Assembly (NCBI GenBank): GCA_035763085.1
Contig: DASUBV010000399.1
Span: 1 to 44,795 of the forward strand
From: DASUBV01 sp035763085
GTDB lineage: Bacteria; Actinomycetota; Actinomycetes; Streptosporangiales; Streptosporangiaceae
Reading direction: 5' to 3'
Length of the DNA: 44,795 nucleotides
In this document: positions 26,588 to 34,275 of the stretch, piece after piece
How positions within the stretch are numbered: position 1 is the first letter of the stretch
How the letters are laid out: every line of letters begins with the position of its first letter
The notes under the pieces: model-generated
Told to the model about the DNA's origin: nothing
What the model saw: the letters and a program-made list of their open reading frames with translations, nothing else
Databases searched by the model: none
Translations under genes and position numbers: made by a program

Positions 26588-27685
26588 ATGAGCCTCATGG
26601 CTGTCACGCTCGCAGAGATCCGCCAGGTCCCCAAGGTGCTGCTGCACGACCACCTCGACGGCGGGCTGCGCCCGGCGACGATTGTCGAGCTGGCCGCCGA
26701 GAACGGTTACGAGGGCCTGCCGGCCACCGAGGCCGGCGAGCTGGCCGCGTGGATGAACGACGTTGCCACGCGCGGCTCGCTGGAGCTGTACCTGGAGGCG
26801 TTCCAGCACACGGTCGGGGTGATGCAGACCCGCGAGGCACTGATCCGGGTGGCGGCCGAGTGCGCCGAGGACCTGGCTGCCGACGGCGTGGTGTACGCCG
26901 AGGTCCGGTTCGCGCCCGAGTTGCACCTGGCCCGCGGGCTGAGCCTGGACCAGGTGGTCGATGCCGTGCTGGAGGGCTTCCGGCGCGGCAGCGCGGGCCG
27001 GCCGATCACGGTCTACGCCCTGCTCACCGCGATGCGCACGGCGGCCATGTCGCTGGAGATCGCCGAGCTGGCGGTGCGGCACCGCGACGCCGGCGTGGTC
27101 GGGTTCGACATCGCCGGGGCTGAGGCCGGCTTCCCGCCGAGCCGGCACCTGGACGCGTTCCAGTACGTGGCGCGGGAGAACTTTCACATCACGATCCACG
27201 CCGGGGAGGGTTTCGGGCTGCCGTCGATCTGGGAGGCGGTGCAGTGGTGCGGCGCCGACCGGCTAGGCCACGGCGTGCGGATCATCGACGACATCCAGGT
27301 GGCCAGGGACGGCTCGGCCCGGCTGGGCCGGCTGGCCAGCTACGTGCGGGACAAGCGGATCCCGCTGGAGATGTGCCCGACCTCGAACGTGCAGACCGGC
27401 GCGGCACCCTCGATCAAGGAGCACCCGATCGGGCTGCTGCGCGACCTGGCCTTCCGGGTCACGGTCAACACCGACAACCGGCTGATGAGCGGCGTCACGC
27501 TGTCGTCGGAGTTCCACGCGCTGGCCGAGGCATTCGGGTACGGCTGGGGCGACATCGAGTGGCTGACGACCAACGCGATGAAGAGCGCGTTCGCGCCGTT
27601 CGACGAGCGGCTCCGGCTGATCAACACCGTCATCAAGCCCGGCTTCGCTACCGCCCGCGCCGCCCGCATCGGCACCGTCGGCTAG
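26588..27685 (+). CDS. add: adenosine deaminase
   Basis: A 365-residue metal-dependent deaminase giving inosine or deoxyinosine, the substrates of the encoded PNP. Motifs are LHDHLDGG (first two metal His), FDIAGAEAGFP, IHAGEGFG (third His and catalytic Glu), RLGHGVRI (His that activates water) and VNTDNRLMSG (metal Asp). The second Asp of the usual TDDP is replaced by Asn, a variant I believe is found in other actinobacterial enzymes. ATG at 26588 is chosen; GTG 26582 and ATG 26597 are also in frame, and none has a strong ribosome-binding site. It starts just past repeat copy C. Confidence 0.94.
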   Translation: MSLMAVTLAEIRQVPKVLLHDHLDGGLRPATIVELAAENGYEGLPATEAGELAAWMNDVATRGSLELYLEAFQHTVGVMQTREALIRVAAECAEDLAADGVVYAEVRFAPELHLARGLSLDQVVDAVLEGFRRGSAGRPITVYALLTAMRTAAMSLEIAELAVRHRDAGVVGFDIAGAEAGFPPSRHLDAFQYVARENFHITIHAGEGFGLPSIWEAVQWCGADRLGHGVRIIDDIQVARDGSARLGRLASYVRDKRIPLEMCPTSNVQTGAAPSIKEHPIGLLRDLAFRVTVNTDNRLMSGVTLSSEFHALAEAFGYGWGDIEWLTTNAMKSAFAPFDERLRLINTVIKPGFATARAARIGTVG

Positions 27686-27814
27686 CCCCACGGCTAGCCA
27701 GCTTCCGGTCAGGCCTGGCTCGCCGGCCGGCCCGGCGGCAGCATCGGCGCCGGAGCAAGCCAGAGCAGGCCGGGGCCCGTGGGCATACATAGCGGCGGGA
27801 GGTAGCTTCTTAGC

Positions 27815-28867
27815 GTGGGAACAGAGTCGATAACCGAGCCGGCCGCGGGTGCCGGGCCCGGCACCACCGCGGGCGTCGCCCCGAACGGCGCCGCGAACGT
27901 CGCCGCGGGCGGCTGGGCGCTGGACGCCGCTGACCTGGTGACCTCGCGGCCCGAGATGTCCGACGCCGCCCTGCGGCAGGTGCTGCACGGGCTGCCGGGC
28001 ATCGACGAGGTCGGGGTCGCCGGCCGGGTCGCCGCGCTAGCTACCCGGTCGATCAAGAAGGACGCCAAGATGGCCGCCCTTGACCTGGCCATCCGCACCG
28101 TCGACCTGACCACCCTGGAGGGTGCCGACACCCCGGGCAAGGTGCGCGCTATGTGCGCCAAGGCCCGGCGGCCCGACCCGCAGGATCCGGCCGTGCCCCC
28201 GGTGGCCGCCGTCTGCGTCTACCCCGACCTCGCCGGGATCGCGCGCCAGCACCTTGCCGGCAGCACCGTGGCAGTGGCGTCGGTGGCCACCGCGTTCCCG
28301 TCCGGCCGCGCCTCGCTGGCCGTCAAGCTGGCCGACACCGAGGACGCGGTCCGGGCCGGGGCCGACGAGATCGACATGGTGATCGACCGCGGCGCGTTCC
28401 TGGCCGGCCGCTATGGCCAGGTCTTCAGCGAGATCCGCGCTGTGCGCGAGGCCTGCGGCCCGGCTCACCTCAAGGTGATCCTGGAGACCGGCGAGCTGGC
28501 CACCCTGGATAACGTGGCCCGCGCCTCGTGGCTGGCCATGCTGGCCGGCGCCGACTTCATCAAGACCTCGACCGGCAAGGTCTCGCCGGCCTCCACCCCG
28601 CCCGTGGCTCAGGTCATGCTGTCGGCCGTGCGGGACTTCGAGCAGGTGGCCGGCCGTCAGGTCGGCGTCAAGGTGGCCGGCGGCATCCGCACCGCCAAGG
28701 ACGCTATCCGCTACCTGGTGCTGGTCAACGAGACGGCCGGGCCGCGCTGGCTGACCCCGGCGCTGTTCCGGATCGGCGCCTCCAGCCTGCTCAATGACCT
28801 GCTCATGCAGCGGTCTAAGCAGCTCACCGGCCAGTACGCCGGGCCCGACTACTTCACCGTGGACTAG
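27815..28867 (+). CDS. deoC: deoxyribose-phosphate aldolase
   Basis: A 350-residue class I aldolase that splits 2-deoxyribose-5-phosphate into glyceraldehyde-3-phosphate and acetaldehyde. Active-site elements are ADEIDMVID (catalytic Asp), ADFIKTSTGKVSPASTP (Schiff-base Lys) and VGVKVAGGIRT (second Lys). It belongs to the longer, eukaryote-like DeoC type: the VDLTTLEGADTPGKV segment replaces the short bacterial version. About 80 residues precede the barrel, the first 40 of them Ala/Gly-rich. GTG at 27815 is preceded by GGGAGGTAG at slightly long spacing. It is followed 17 bases later by an aldehyde dehydrogenase that could consume its acetaldehyde. Confidence 0.94.
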   Translation: MGTESITEPAAGAGPGTTAGVAPNGAANVAAGGWALDAADLVTSRPEMSDAALRQVLHGLPGIDEVGVAGRVAALATRSIKKDAKMAALDLAIRTVDLTTLEGADTPGKVRAMCAKARRPDPQDPAVPPVAAVCVYPDLAGIARQHLAGSTVAVASVATAFPSGRASLAVKLADTEDAVRAGADEIDMVIDRGAFLAGRYGQVFSEIRAVREACGPAHLKVILETGELATLDNVARASWLAMLAGADFIKTSTGKVSPASTPPVAQVMLSAVRDFEQVAGRQVGVKVAGGIRTAKDAIRYLVLVNETAGPRWLTPALFRIGASSLLNDLLMQRSKQLTGQYAGPDYFTVD

Positions 28868-28884
28868 CGGAGGCTCATTTCCTG

Positions 28885-30399
28885 ATGGCCGGAACCCGAC
28901 CCAGCCCGTCCAGCCCGTCCGGCTCGGACACCGCGCCCGCCAGCGGGGCGCTGCAGCTCGCGGACCCCAGCTGGACCTACGCCCCCGCGCCCGAGGCGCG
29001 CGACATCGTCACCATCGCGCCCGAGTACGGGCTGTACATCAACGGCGAGTTCGCCCCTGCCGCCGGCGGGCGGCAGTTCACCACCGTCAACCCGGCGACC
29101 GAGGAACCCCTGGCCCAGGTGGCCGAGGCCGGCCAGGCCGACATTGACCGGGCCGTGGCCGCCGCCACGACGGCCTTCGAGCAGAGCTGGGGGCCGCTGC
29201 CCGGTGCCGAGCGGGCCAAGTACCTGTTCCGGATCGCCCGGATCCTGCAGGAGCGCTCACGCGAGTTCGCCGTCCTGGAGAGCCTGGACAACGGCAAGCC
29301 CATCCGGGAGTCCCGCGACGTGGACATCCCGCTGGCCGCCGCGCACTTCTTCTATTACGCCGGCTGGGCCGACAAGCTCGAGCACGCCGGGTTCGGTCCC
29401 GCGCCGCGGCCGCTCGGCGTCGCCGGCCAGGTCATCCCGTGGAACTTCCCGCTGATGATGGCCGCCTGGAAGCTCGCGCCCGCGCTGGCCGCCGGCAACA
29501 CCTGCGTGCTCAAGCCCGCCGAGACCACGCCGCTGAGTGCCCTGCTGCTGGCCGAGGTGTGCCAGCAGGCCGGCCTGCCGCCCGGTGTCGTCAACGTCGT
29601 GACCGGTGCCGGGGCGGCCGGCGCCGCCCTCGTCGCCCACCCCGGCGTGCACAAGGTCGCGTTCACCGGCTCTACCGAGGTCGGCCGCCAGATCGCCACC
29701 GCCGTCGCCGGCACCACCAAGAAGCTCACCCTCGAGCTCGGCGGCAAGGCGGCCAACGTCGTGTTCGACGACGCCCCGCTGGACCAGGCCGTCGAGGGCA
29801 TCGTCAACGGCATCTTCTTCAACCAGGGGCATGTCTGCTGCGCCGGCTCCCGGCTGCTGGTCCAGGAGTCGGTCGCCGACACCGTGCTGGAGCGCCTGCG
29901 CCAGCGGATGATGACCCTGCGGCTCGGCGATCCCCTGGACAAGAACACCGACATCGGCGCCATCAACTCGCGCGAGCAGCTGGCCAAGATCCGCGAGCTG
30001 TCCGACTACGGCGAGGCCGAGGGCGCCGAGCGCTGGTCGCCGCCGTGCCAGCTGCCCGACCGCGGGTTCTGGTTCGCGCCCACCATCTTCACCGGAGTCA
30101 GCCAGTCGCACCGGATCGCCCGCGAGGAGATCTTCGGGCCGGTGCTGTCCGTCCTCACCTTCCGCACCCCCGAGGAAGCCGTGACCAAAGCCAACAACAC
30201 GCCCTACGGCCTGTCGGCCGGCGTCTGGACCGAGAAGGGCAGCCGCATCCTGTGGCTGGGCCAGCGGCTGCGGGCCGGCGTGATCTGGGCCAACACCTTC
30301 AACAAGTTCGACCCCGCCAGCCCGTTCGGCGGCTACCGGGAGTCCGGCTTCGGACGGGAGGGCGGCCGCCACGGCCTGGCCGCGTACCTCGATGCCTGA
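28885..30399 (+). CDS. aldehyde dehydrogenase (NAD(P)-dependent)
   Basis: A 504-residue ALDH with a full active site: cofactor loop GQVIPWNFPLMM, LKPAETTP, FTGSTEVGRQI, catalytic Glu in TLELGGKAANVV and catalytic Cys318 in NQGHVCCAGSR. The C-terminal oligomerisation part has PFGGYRESGFGREGG. The first 45 residues are a Ser/Pro-rich tail. Acetaldehyde from DeoC is the obvious candidate substrate by context, but specificity cannot be read directly. GGAGG precedes the ATG by 11 bases. The last eight bases overlap the next gene, which encodes a truncated ALDH-like partner. Confidence 0.92.
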   Translation: MAGTRPSPSSPSGSDTAPASGALQLADPSWTYAPAPEARDIVTIAPEYGLYINGEFAPAAGGRQFTTVNPATEEPLAQVAEAGQADIDRAVAAATTAFEQSWGPLPGAERAKYLFRIARILQERSREFAVLESLDNGKPIRESRDVDIPLAAAHFFYYAGWADKLEHAGFGPAPRPLGVAGQVIPWNFPLMMAAWKLAPALAAGNTCVLKPAETTPLSALLLAEVCQQAGLPPGVVNVVTGAGAAGAALVAHPGVHKVAFTGSTEVGRQIATAVAGTTKKLTLELGGKAANVVFDDAPLDQAVEGIVNGIFFNQGHVCCAGSRLLVQESVADTVLERLRQRMMTLRLGDPLDKNTDIGAINSREQLAKIRELSDYGEAEGAERWSPPCQLPDRGFWFAPTIFTGVSQSHRIAREEIFGPVLSVLTFRTPEEAVTKANNTPYGLSAGVWTEKGSRILWLGQRLRAGVIWANTFNKFDPASPFGGYRESGFGREGGRHGLAAYLDA

Positions 30400-31540
30400 G
30401 CCCGCGGACAGCAAGGCAGCCGCCCGCCGGGCCGGGAAGAGCGGCGGCAAGACGACGGCGAAGGCCTCGAAGAAGACTCAGAACCAAACGGCTGCCCGCC
30501 CGGCCCGCCCGGCTGCCACCGGCGCCCAGCGCAGCGCCCCAAAGCCGGCTCAGCCCGCTCCGGCCCGGCCCGCGACGGCAGCCCCGCGCCAGACACGAGC
30601 GGCTGATCCCGTCACCGAGCCGGCCGCCGCGGCCCAGCCCGCGGCCAGCGCGGGCGCCGCCGGGCCGGCGTCACCGAACGGAGCGCGGCTGGCCGTGCGC
30701 AAGACCTACAAGCTGTTCGTCGGCGGGGCCTTCCCGCGCTCGGAGTCCGGCCGGTCCTACCCGGTCGCCGCGCCCGGCGGCGAGCTGCTCGCCTATGCCG
30801 CGCGGGCCTCGCGCAAGGACGTGCGGGACGCCGTCAAGGCCGCCAGGGGCGCCTTCGGGCGGTGGTCGGGTGCCACCGCCTACAACCGCGGTCAGGTGCT
30901 GTACCGGGTGGCCGAGATGCTCGAGGGCCGGGCCGAGCAGTTCGCGGCCGAGATCGGCGCGGCTGAGGGCGTGCGGCCGCGCGCCGCGCGCGATCAGGTG
31001 GCCGCCGCCATCGACCGGTGGGTCTGGTACGCCGGCTGGACCGACAAGGTCGCTCAGGTCACCGGCGCGGCTAACCCCGTGGCCGGGCCGTTCGTCAACT
31101 TCAGCGTGCCCGAGCCGGCCGGCGTGGCCGCTATCATCGCGCCGCCGCAGTCCAGCCTGCTCGGCCTGGTCAGTGTCCTGGCCCCGGTGATCGCCACCGG
31201 CAACACCGCCGTGGTCGTGGCCAGTCCGGGCCGGCCGCTGCCCGCCATCACCCTGGCCGAGGTGCTCGCCACCTCCGACGTGCCCGGCGGCGTGGTCAAC
31301 CTGCTCACCGGCTACGTCGCCGAGCTGGCCCCGGTGCTGGCCGGGCACATGGACGTGAACGCCATCGACGTGTCCGGGGCGGACCCGGAGACTGCCGCCG
31401 AGCTTGAGCGGCTGGCCGCGGGCAACCTCAAGCGGGTGCTGCGGGCGGTGCCGGGCGAGGACTGGGCCGCTTCGCCGGGCACCCGCCGGCTCACCGCTTT
31501 CCTGGAGACCAAGACCTTCTGGCACCCGGCCGGCATCTAG
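30392..31540 (+). CDS. aldehyde dehydrogenase-like protein lacking the catalytic domain
   Basis: A 382-residue protein. Residues 1-95 are a Lys/Ala/Pro-rich, probably disordered tail. From about 104 (YKLFVGGAFPRSESGRSYPV) it follows the ALDH N-terminal cofactor domain (VAAIIAPPQSSLLGLVSVLAPVIATGNT, VVNLLTGYVAEL). It then jumps from AAGNLKRVL directly to an ALDH-type C-terminus (LETKTFWHP). The whole catalytic-cysteine domain is missing, and FTGS and ELGGK are gone. The frame is intact and it overlaps the upstream ALDH gene by eight bases, so it looks like a conserved pseudoenzyme partner rather than a decayed gene. A structural or regulatory role is inferred. Confidence 0.85.
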   Translation: MPEPADSKAAARRAGKSGGKTTAKASKKTQNQTAARPARPAATGAQRSAPKPAQPAPARPATAAPRQTRAADPVTEPAAAAQPAASAGAAGPASPNGARLAVRKTYKLFVGGAFPRSESGRSYPVAAPGGELLAYAARASRKDVRDAVKAARGAFGRWSGATAYNRGQVLYRVAEMLEGRAEQFAAEIGAAEGVRPRAARDQVAAAIDRWVWYAGWTDKVAQVTGAANPVAGPFVNFSVPEPAGVAAIIAPPQSSLLGLVSVLAPVIATGNTAVVVASPGRPLPAITLAEVLATSDVPGGVVNLLTGYVAELAPVLAGHMDVNAIDVSGADPETAAELERLAAGNLKRVLRAVPGEDWAASPGTRRLTAFLETKTFWHPAGI

Positions 31541-31559
31541 CCGGCCCCCGGTCGGCAAC

Positions 31560-31590
31560 GAGACGCCCGGGCTGCTGCGGCCCGGGTCTC
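31560..31590. terminator. hairpin between convergent ALDH-like and MaoC genes
   Basis: GAGAC..CCGGGC (31560-31572) pairs with GCCCGGGTCTC (31580-31590) around a TGCTGCG loop, with a two-base bulge. It is 20 bases after the ALDH-like stop and could serve both convergent genes. Confidence 0.6.
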
Positions 31591-31630
31591 TCCGGCGCCT
31601 GGCTGGCCGCGGCCGGGGGCCGGCGCTGCG

Positions 31631-32134
31631 TCAGGCGGGCTCGGCCGCGGGCTTGTCCCCGCCGCCGGGCTGGTCTGCCGCAGCGGGAACGAGCAGCGAG
31701 ACCGTGTCCGCCACGCAGGCCGCCTTCGTCTGGCCCTCGATCGACACCGTGACCCGGCTGTAGCACAGCAGCCCCAGGTGGGTCTGCTTGACCTCGCGCA
31801 GCACCGCGCCGGCCCGGATACGCGAGCCGACCGGCACCGGCGCGGGGAAGCGGACCCGGTCCAGCCCGTAGTTGACGCCCATGGCCAGGTTCTCCACCCG
31901 GAAGATCTCGGTGGTCAGCACCGGCAGCATGGACAGGGTCAGGTAACCGTGCGCGATCGTGGTGCCGAACGGCCCGGCCTTGGCCCGCTCGGGGTCGATG
32001 TGGATCCACTGGTGATCGCCGGTCGCGTCGGCGAACGCCGACACCTGCGCCTGGGTCACCTCATGCCAGTCGCTGTAGCCCAGCTCCTGGCCGGCCGCCG
32101 CGGCGAACTCGGCCAGGCTGCTGAAGATCCGCAC
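31631..32134 (-). CDS. MaoC-like (R)-specific enoyl-CoA hydratase
   Basis: A 167-residue hot-dog-fold hydratase. The catalytic Asp/His motif is FADATGDHQWIHIDPERAKAGPFG, followed by IAHGYLTLSMLP and the strand VNYGLDRVRFPAPVPVGSRIRA, typical of MaoC/NodN-type proteins. A 15-residue Ala/Pro/Gly tail ends the protein. GTG at 32134 is chosen because GGAGGT lies seven bases upstream; an ATG 15 bases earlier has no ribosome-binding site. It lies between the deoxyribose genes and upp, but a link to nucleoside metabolism is not evident. Confidence 0.9.
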   Translation of the reverse strand: MRIFSSLAEFAAAAGQELGYSDWHEVTQAQVSAFADATGDHQWIHIDPERAKAGPFGTTIAHGYLTLSMLPVLTTEIFRVENLAMGVNYGLDRVRFPAPVPVGSRIRAGAVLREVKQTHLGLLCYSRVTVSIEGQTKAACVADTVSLLVPAAADQPGGGDKPAAEPA

Positions 32135-32227
32135 AGTTCCTACCTCCATCGTGTCCGTCCCGGCCGCGGCCGGGGAGCCGCGGCCGCCGGGCGCATGCCG
32201 TCGCCGGGCCCGGCGCGGCGCGTGCGC

Positions 32228-32869
32228 TCAGACCACGCCGAACAGCCGGTCGCCCGCGTCGCCCAGGCCCGGGACGATATAGCCCAGCTCGTTTAGTTCC
32301 CGGTCGACGGCCGCCGTCACCACGCGAATGGGTACCGGCTTGTCGCCGGGGAATGCCTGCTCGATCCGGGCGATGCCCTCGGGCGCGGCCAGCAGGCACA
32401 CGGCGGTGACCGCCGCGGCGCCGCGCTCCAGCAGGATCTCGATGGCCGCCTGCAGCGTGCCCCCGGTGGCCAGCATCGGGTCCAGCACGAATGCCTCGCG
32501 GTCGGACAGGTCCTCGGGCAGCCGGGTGGCGTAGGTGGTGGCCTTCAGCGTCTCCTCGTCGCGGGCCATGCCCACGAAGCCGACGTCGGCGTTGGGCAGC
32601 ATCCGGATCATGCCGTCGAGCATCCCGACGCCGGCCCGCAGCACCGGGACGACCAGCGGGACCGGGCGGGCGATCCGGACTCCCTCGGCCTCGGTGATCG
32701 GGGTAGGCACGGTCACCCGCTCGACCCGGACGTTGCGGGTGGCCTCGTAGGCCAGCAGCGTGACGAGCTCGTCGGCGAGCCGCCGGAAGGTCGGGGTCTC
32801 GGTATGGGTGTCGCGCAGGGTGGTGAGCTTGTGCGCGACGAGCGGATGATCAACAACCAGGGTTTGCAT
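32228..32869 (-). CDS. upp: uracil phosphoribosyltransferase
   Basis: A 213-residue enzyme converting uracil and PRPP to UMP, completing pyrimidine salvage from the cdd and deoA products. MQTLVVDHPLVAHKLTTLRD is the typical N-terminus. VPVLRAGVGMLDGM is the uracil-enzyme signature, VLDPMLATGGTL the PRPP-binding loop, and GDAGDRLFG the conserved C-terminal uracil-binding tail. ATG at 32869 fits family length; seven more codons upstream are open. It lies 93 bases upstream of the MaoC start in the same direction. An operon is possible. Confidence 0.95.
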   Translation of the reverse strand: MQTLVVDHPLVAHKLTTLRDTHTETPTFRRLADELVTLLAYEATRNVRVERVTVPTPITEAEGVRIARPVPLVVPVLRAGVGMLDGMIRMLPNADVGFVGMARDEETLKATTYATRLPEDLSDREAFVLDPMLATGGTLQAAIEILLERGAAAVTAVCLLAAPEGIARIEQAFPGDKPVPIRVVTAAVDRELNELGYIVPGLGDAGDRLFGVV

Positions 32870-33054
32870 GGCGGACAGTCTGGCAAACACCGCGACACGC
32901 CGGACGCGGATGCCCCGAACTGTCGCAGCCGCCCGGCATGATGGCCACGGTCACGAATCCTCCTGGCCGCGCAGCCGGCCCGGCGCGCACAGCCTGATGT
33001 GCCGCTGAGCTGGCCCGCCGGCCCCGGCAACTGGCGGACGTCCATGGCGCGGCG

Positions 33055-34275
33055 ATGCGGCTGATCCACACCTCGGACTGGCATCTGGGGCGCACCCTGC
33101 ACGGCGAGAGCCTGCTGGCGCACCAGGGCGAGTTCCTGGACTGGCTGCTCGCCGAGGCGGTGCGCCAGCGAGTCGACGCGGTGGTGGTCGCCGGTGACGT
33201 CTATGACCGGGCCGTCCCGCCGGTCGATGCGGTGACGCTGCTGGACGCCACGCTGGTGGCCTTCGCCCGTGCCCGCATTCCGATGCTCATCACCAGCGGG
33301 AACCACGACTCCGCGGTCCGCCTCGGGTTCGCCGCCGGCCTGAGCGAGGCGGCCGGGATTCACCTGCGCACGTCCCTCGCTGACCTGGACAAGCCCGTCG
33401 TGCTGACCGACGACTCCGGCGAGGTCGCCTTGTACGGAGTGCCCTACCTGCTGCCCGATGCCGTCATGGCCGACCTGGGCGCCGAGCGCTCGCACGCCTC
33501 AGTGCTGGCTGCCGCGGCGGCCCGGATTCACGCCGACGCCGCGCGCCGCGGCATCGGCCGGGTGGTGATCGCGGCGCATGCGTTCGTGACCGGCGGCGCA
33601 GCCTCGGAGTCCGAGCGAGACATCCGGGTCGGCGGCATCGGGGACGTCAGCGCCACCGTGTTCGGCGGGGCCTGCTACGTCGCGCTCGGCCACCTGCACG
33701 GCCCGCAGCTGGTCAGCGCCGCGCCGGAGCCAGGTGGCGCCGTTCCTGCCGGGGAGGCGCCCGCCGGGGGACCGGTCACCGGGCCGGGGCTGGCCCGGTA
33801 CAGCGGGTCGCCGCTGGCCTTCTCGTTCTCGGAGAAGTCCCACCGCAAGTCGGTCACGCTGGTCGACATCGATGCTGCCGGGCAGGTGCGCACCGAGTTG
33901 CTGCCCGCGCCGGTGCCCCGGCCGCTGCGCGAGGTGCGCGGGCGGCTCGACGACCTGCTGGCCCGGGCCGACGGCGATCTCGCCGAGCTGGCCGGCGCCT
34001 GGGTCAAGGTGGTGCTGACCGACCCGCAACGGCCCGCGGCGCCGATGGACCGGCTGCGCGAGAAGTGGCCGCATACGCTGGTGCTCGACTTCGCCCCCGA
34101 GGGCGGCCTGGTCAGCGCTGCCGCCGACCTGCAGGCGCTGGCCCGGACCACCGACCCGGCGGAGATCTGCGCCCTGTTCGTCGAGTACGCCGGAGGCACC
34201 GGGCCCGACGATGCCGAGCGGCAGGTGCTGCGCGGCGCGGTCGAGGCTGCCCAGCACGCCGAGGCGGTGGGCTGA
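33055..34275 (+). CDS. sbcD: exonuclease SbcCD subunit D (Mre11-like nuclease)
   Basis: A 406-residue manganese-dependent nuclease subunit that, with SbcC, cuts hairpins and processes double-strand ends. Phosphoesterase motifs are HTSDWHLGR (residues 5-13), VAGDVYDRAVP (near 46), TSGNHD (near 82), VIAAHAFVTGG and ALGHLHGPQ. A Gly/Pro/Ala-rich insertion of about 25 residues follows the GHLHGPQ motif. It has a C-terminal capping domain. The stop shares one base with the sbcC start (TGATG), so the two are coupled. No close ribosome-binding site is visible, but the start MRLIHTSDWH is the standard one. Confidence 0.95.
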   Translation: MRLIHTSDWHLGRTLHGESLLAHQGEFLDWLLAEAVRQRVDAVVVAGDVYDRAVPPVDAVTLLDATLVAFARARIPMLITSGNHDSAVRLGFAAGLSEAAGIHLRTSLADLDKPVVLTDDSGEVALYGVPYLLPDAVMADLGAERSHASVLAAAAARIHADAARRGIGRVVIAAHAFVTGGAASESERDIRVGGIGDVSATVFGGACYVALGHLHGPQLVSAAPEPGGAVPAGEAPAGGPVTGPGLARYSGSPLAFSFSEKSHRKSVTLVDIDAAGQVRTELLPAPVPRPLREVRGRLDDLLARADGDLAELAGAWVKVVLTDPQRPAAPMDRLREKWPHTLVLDFAPEGGLVSAAADLQALARTTDPAEICALFVEYAGGTGPDDAERQVLRGAVEAAQHAEAVG

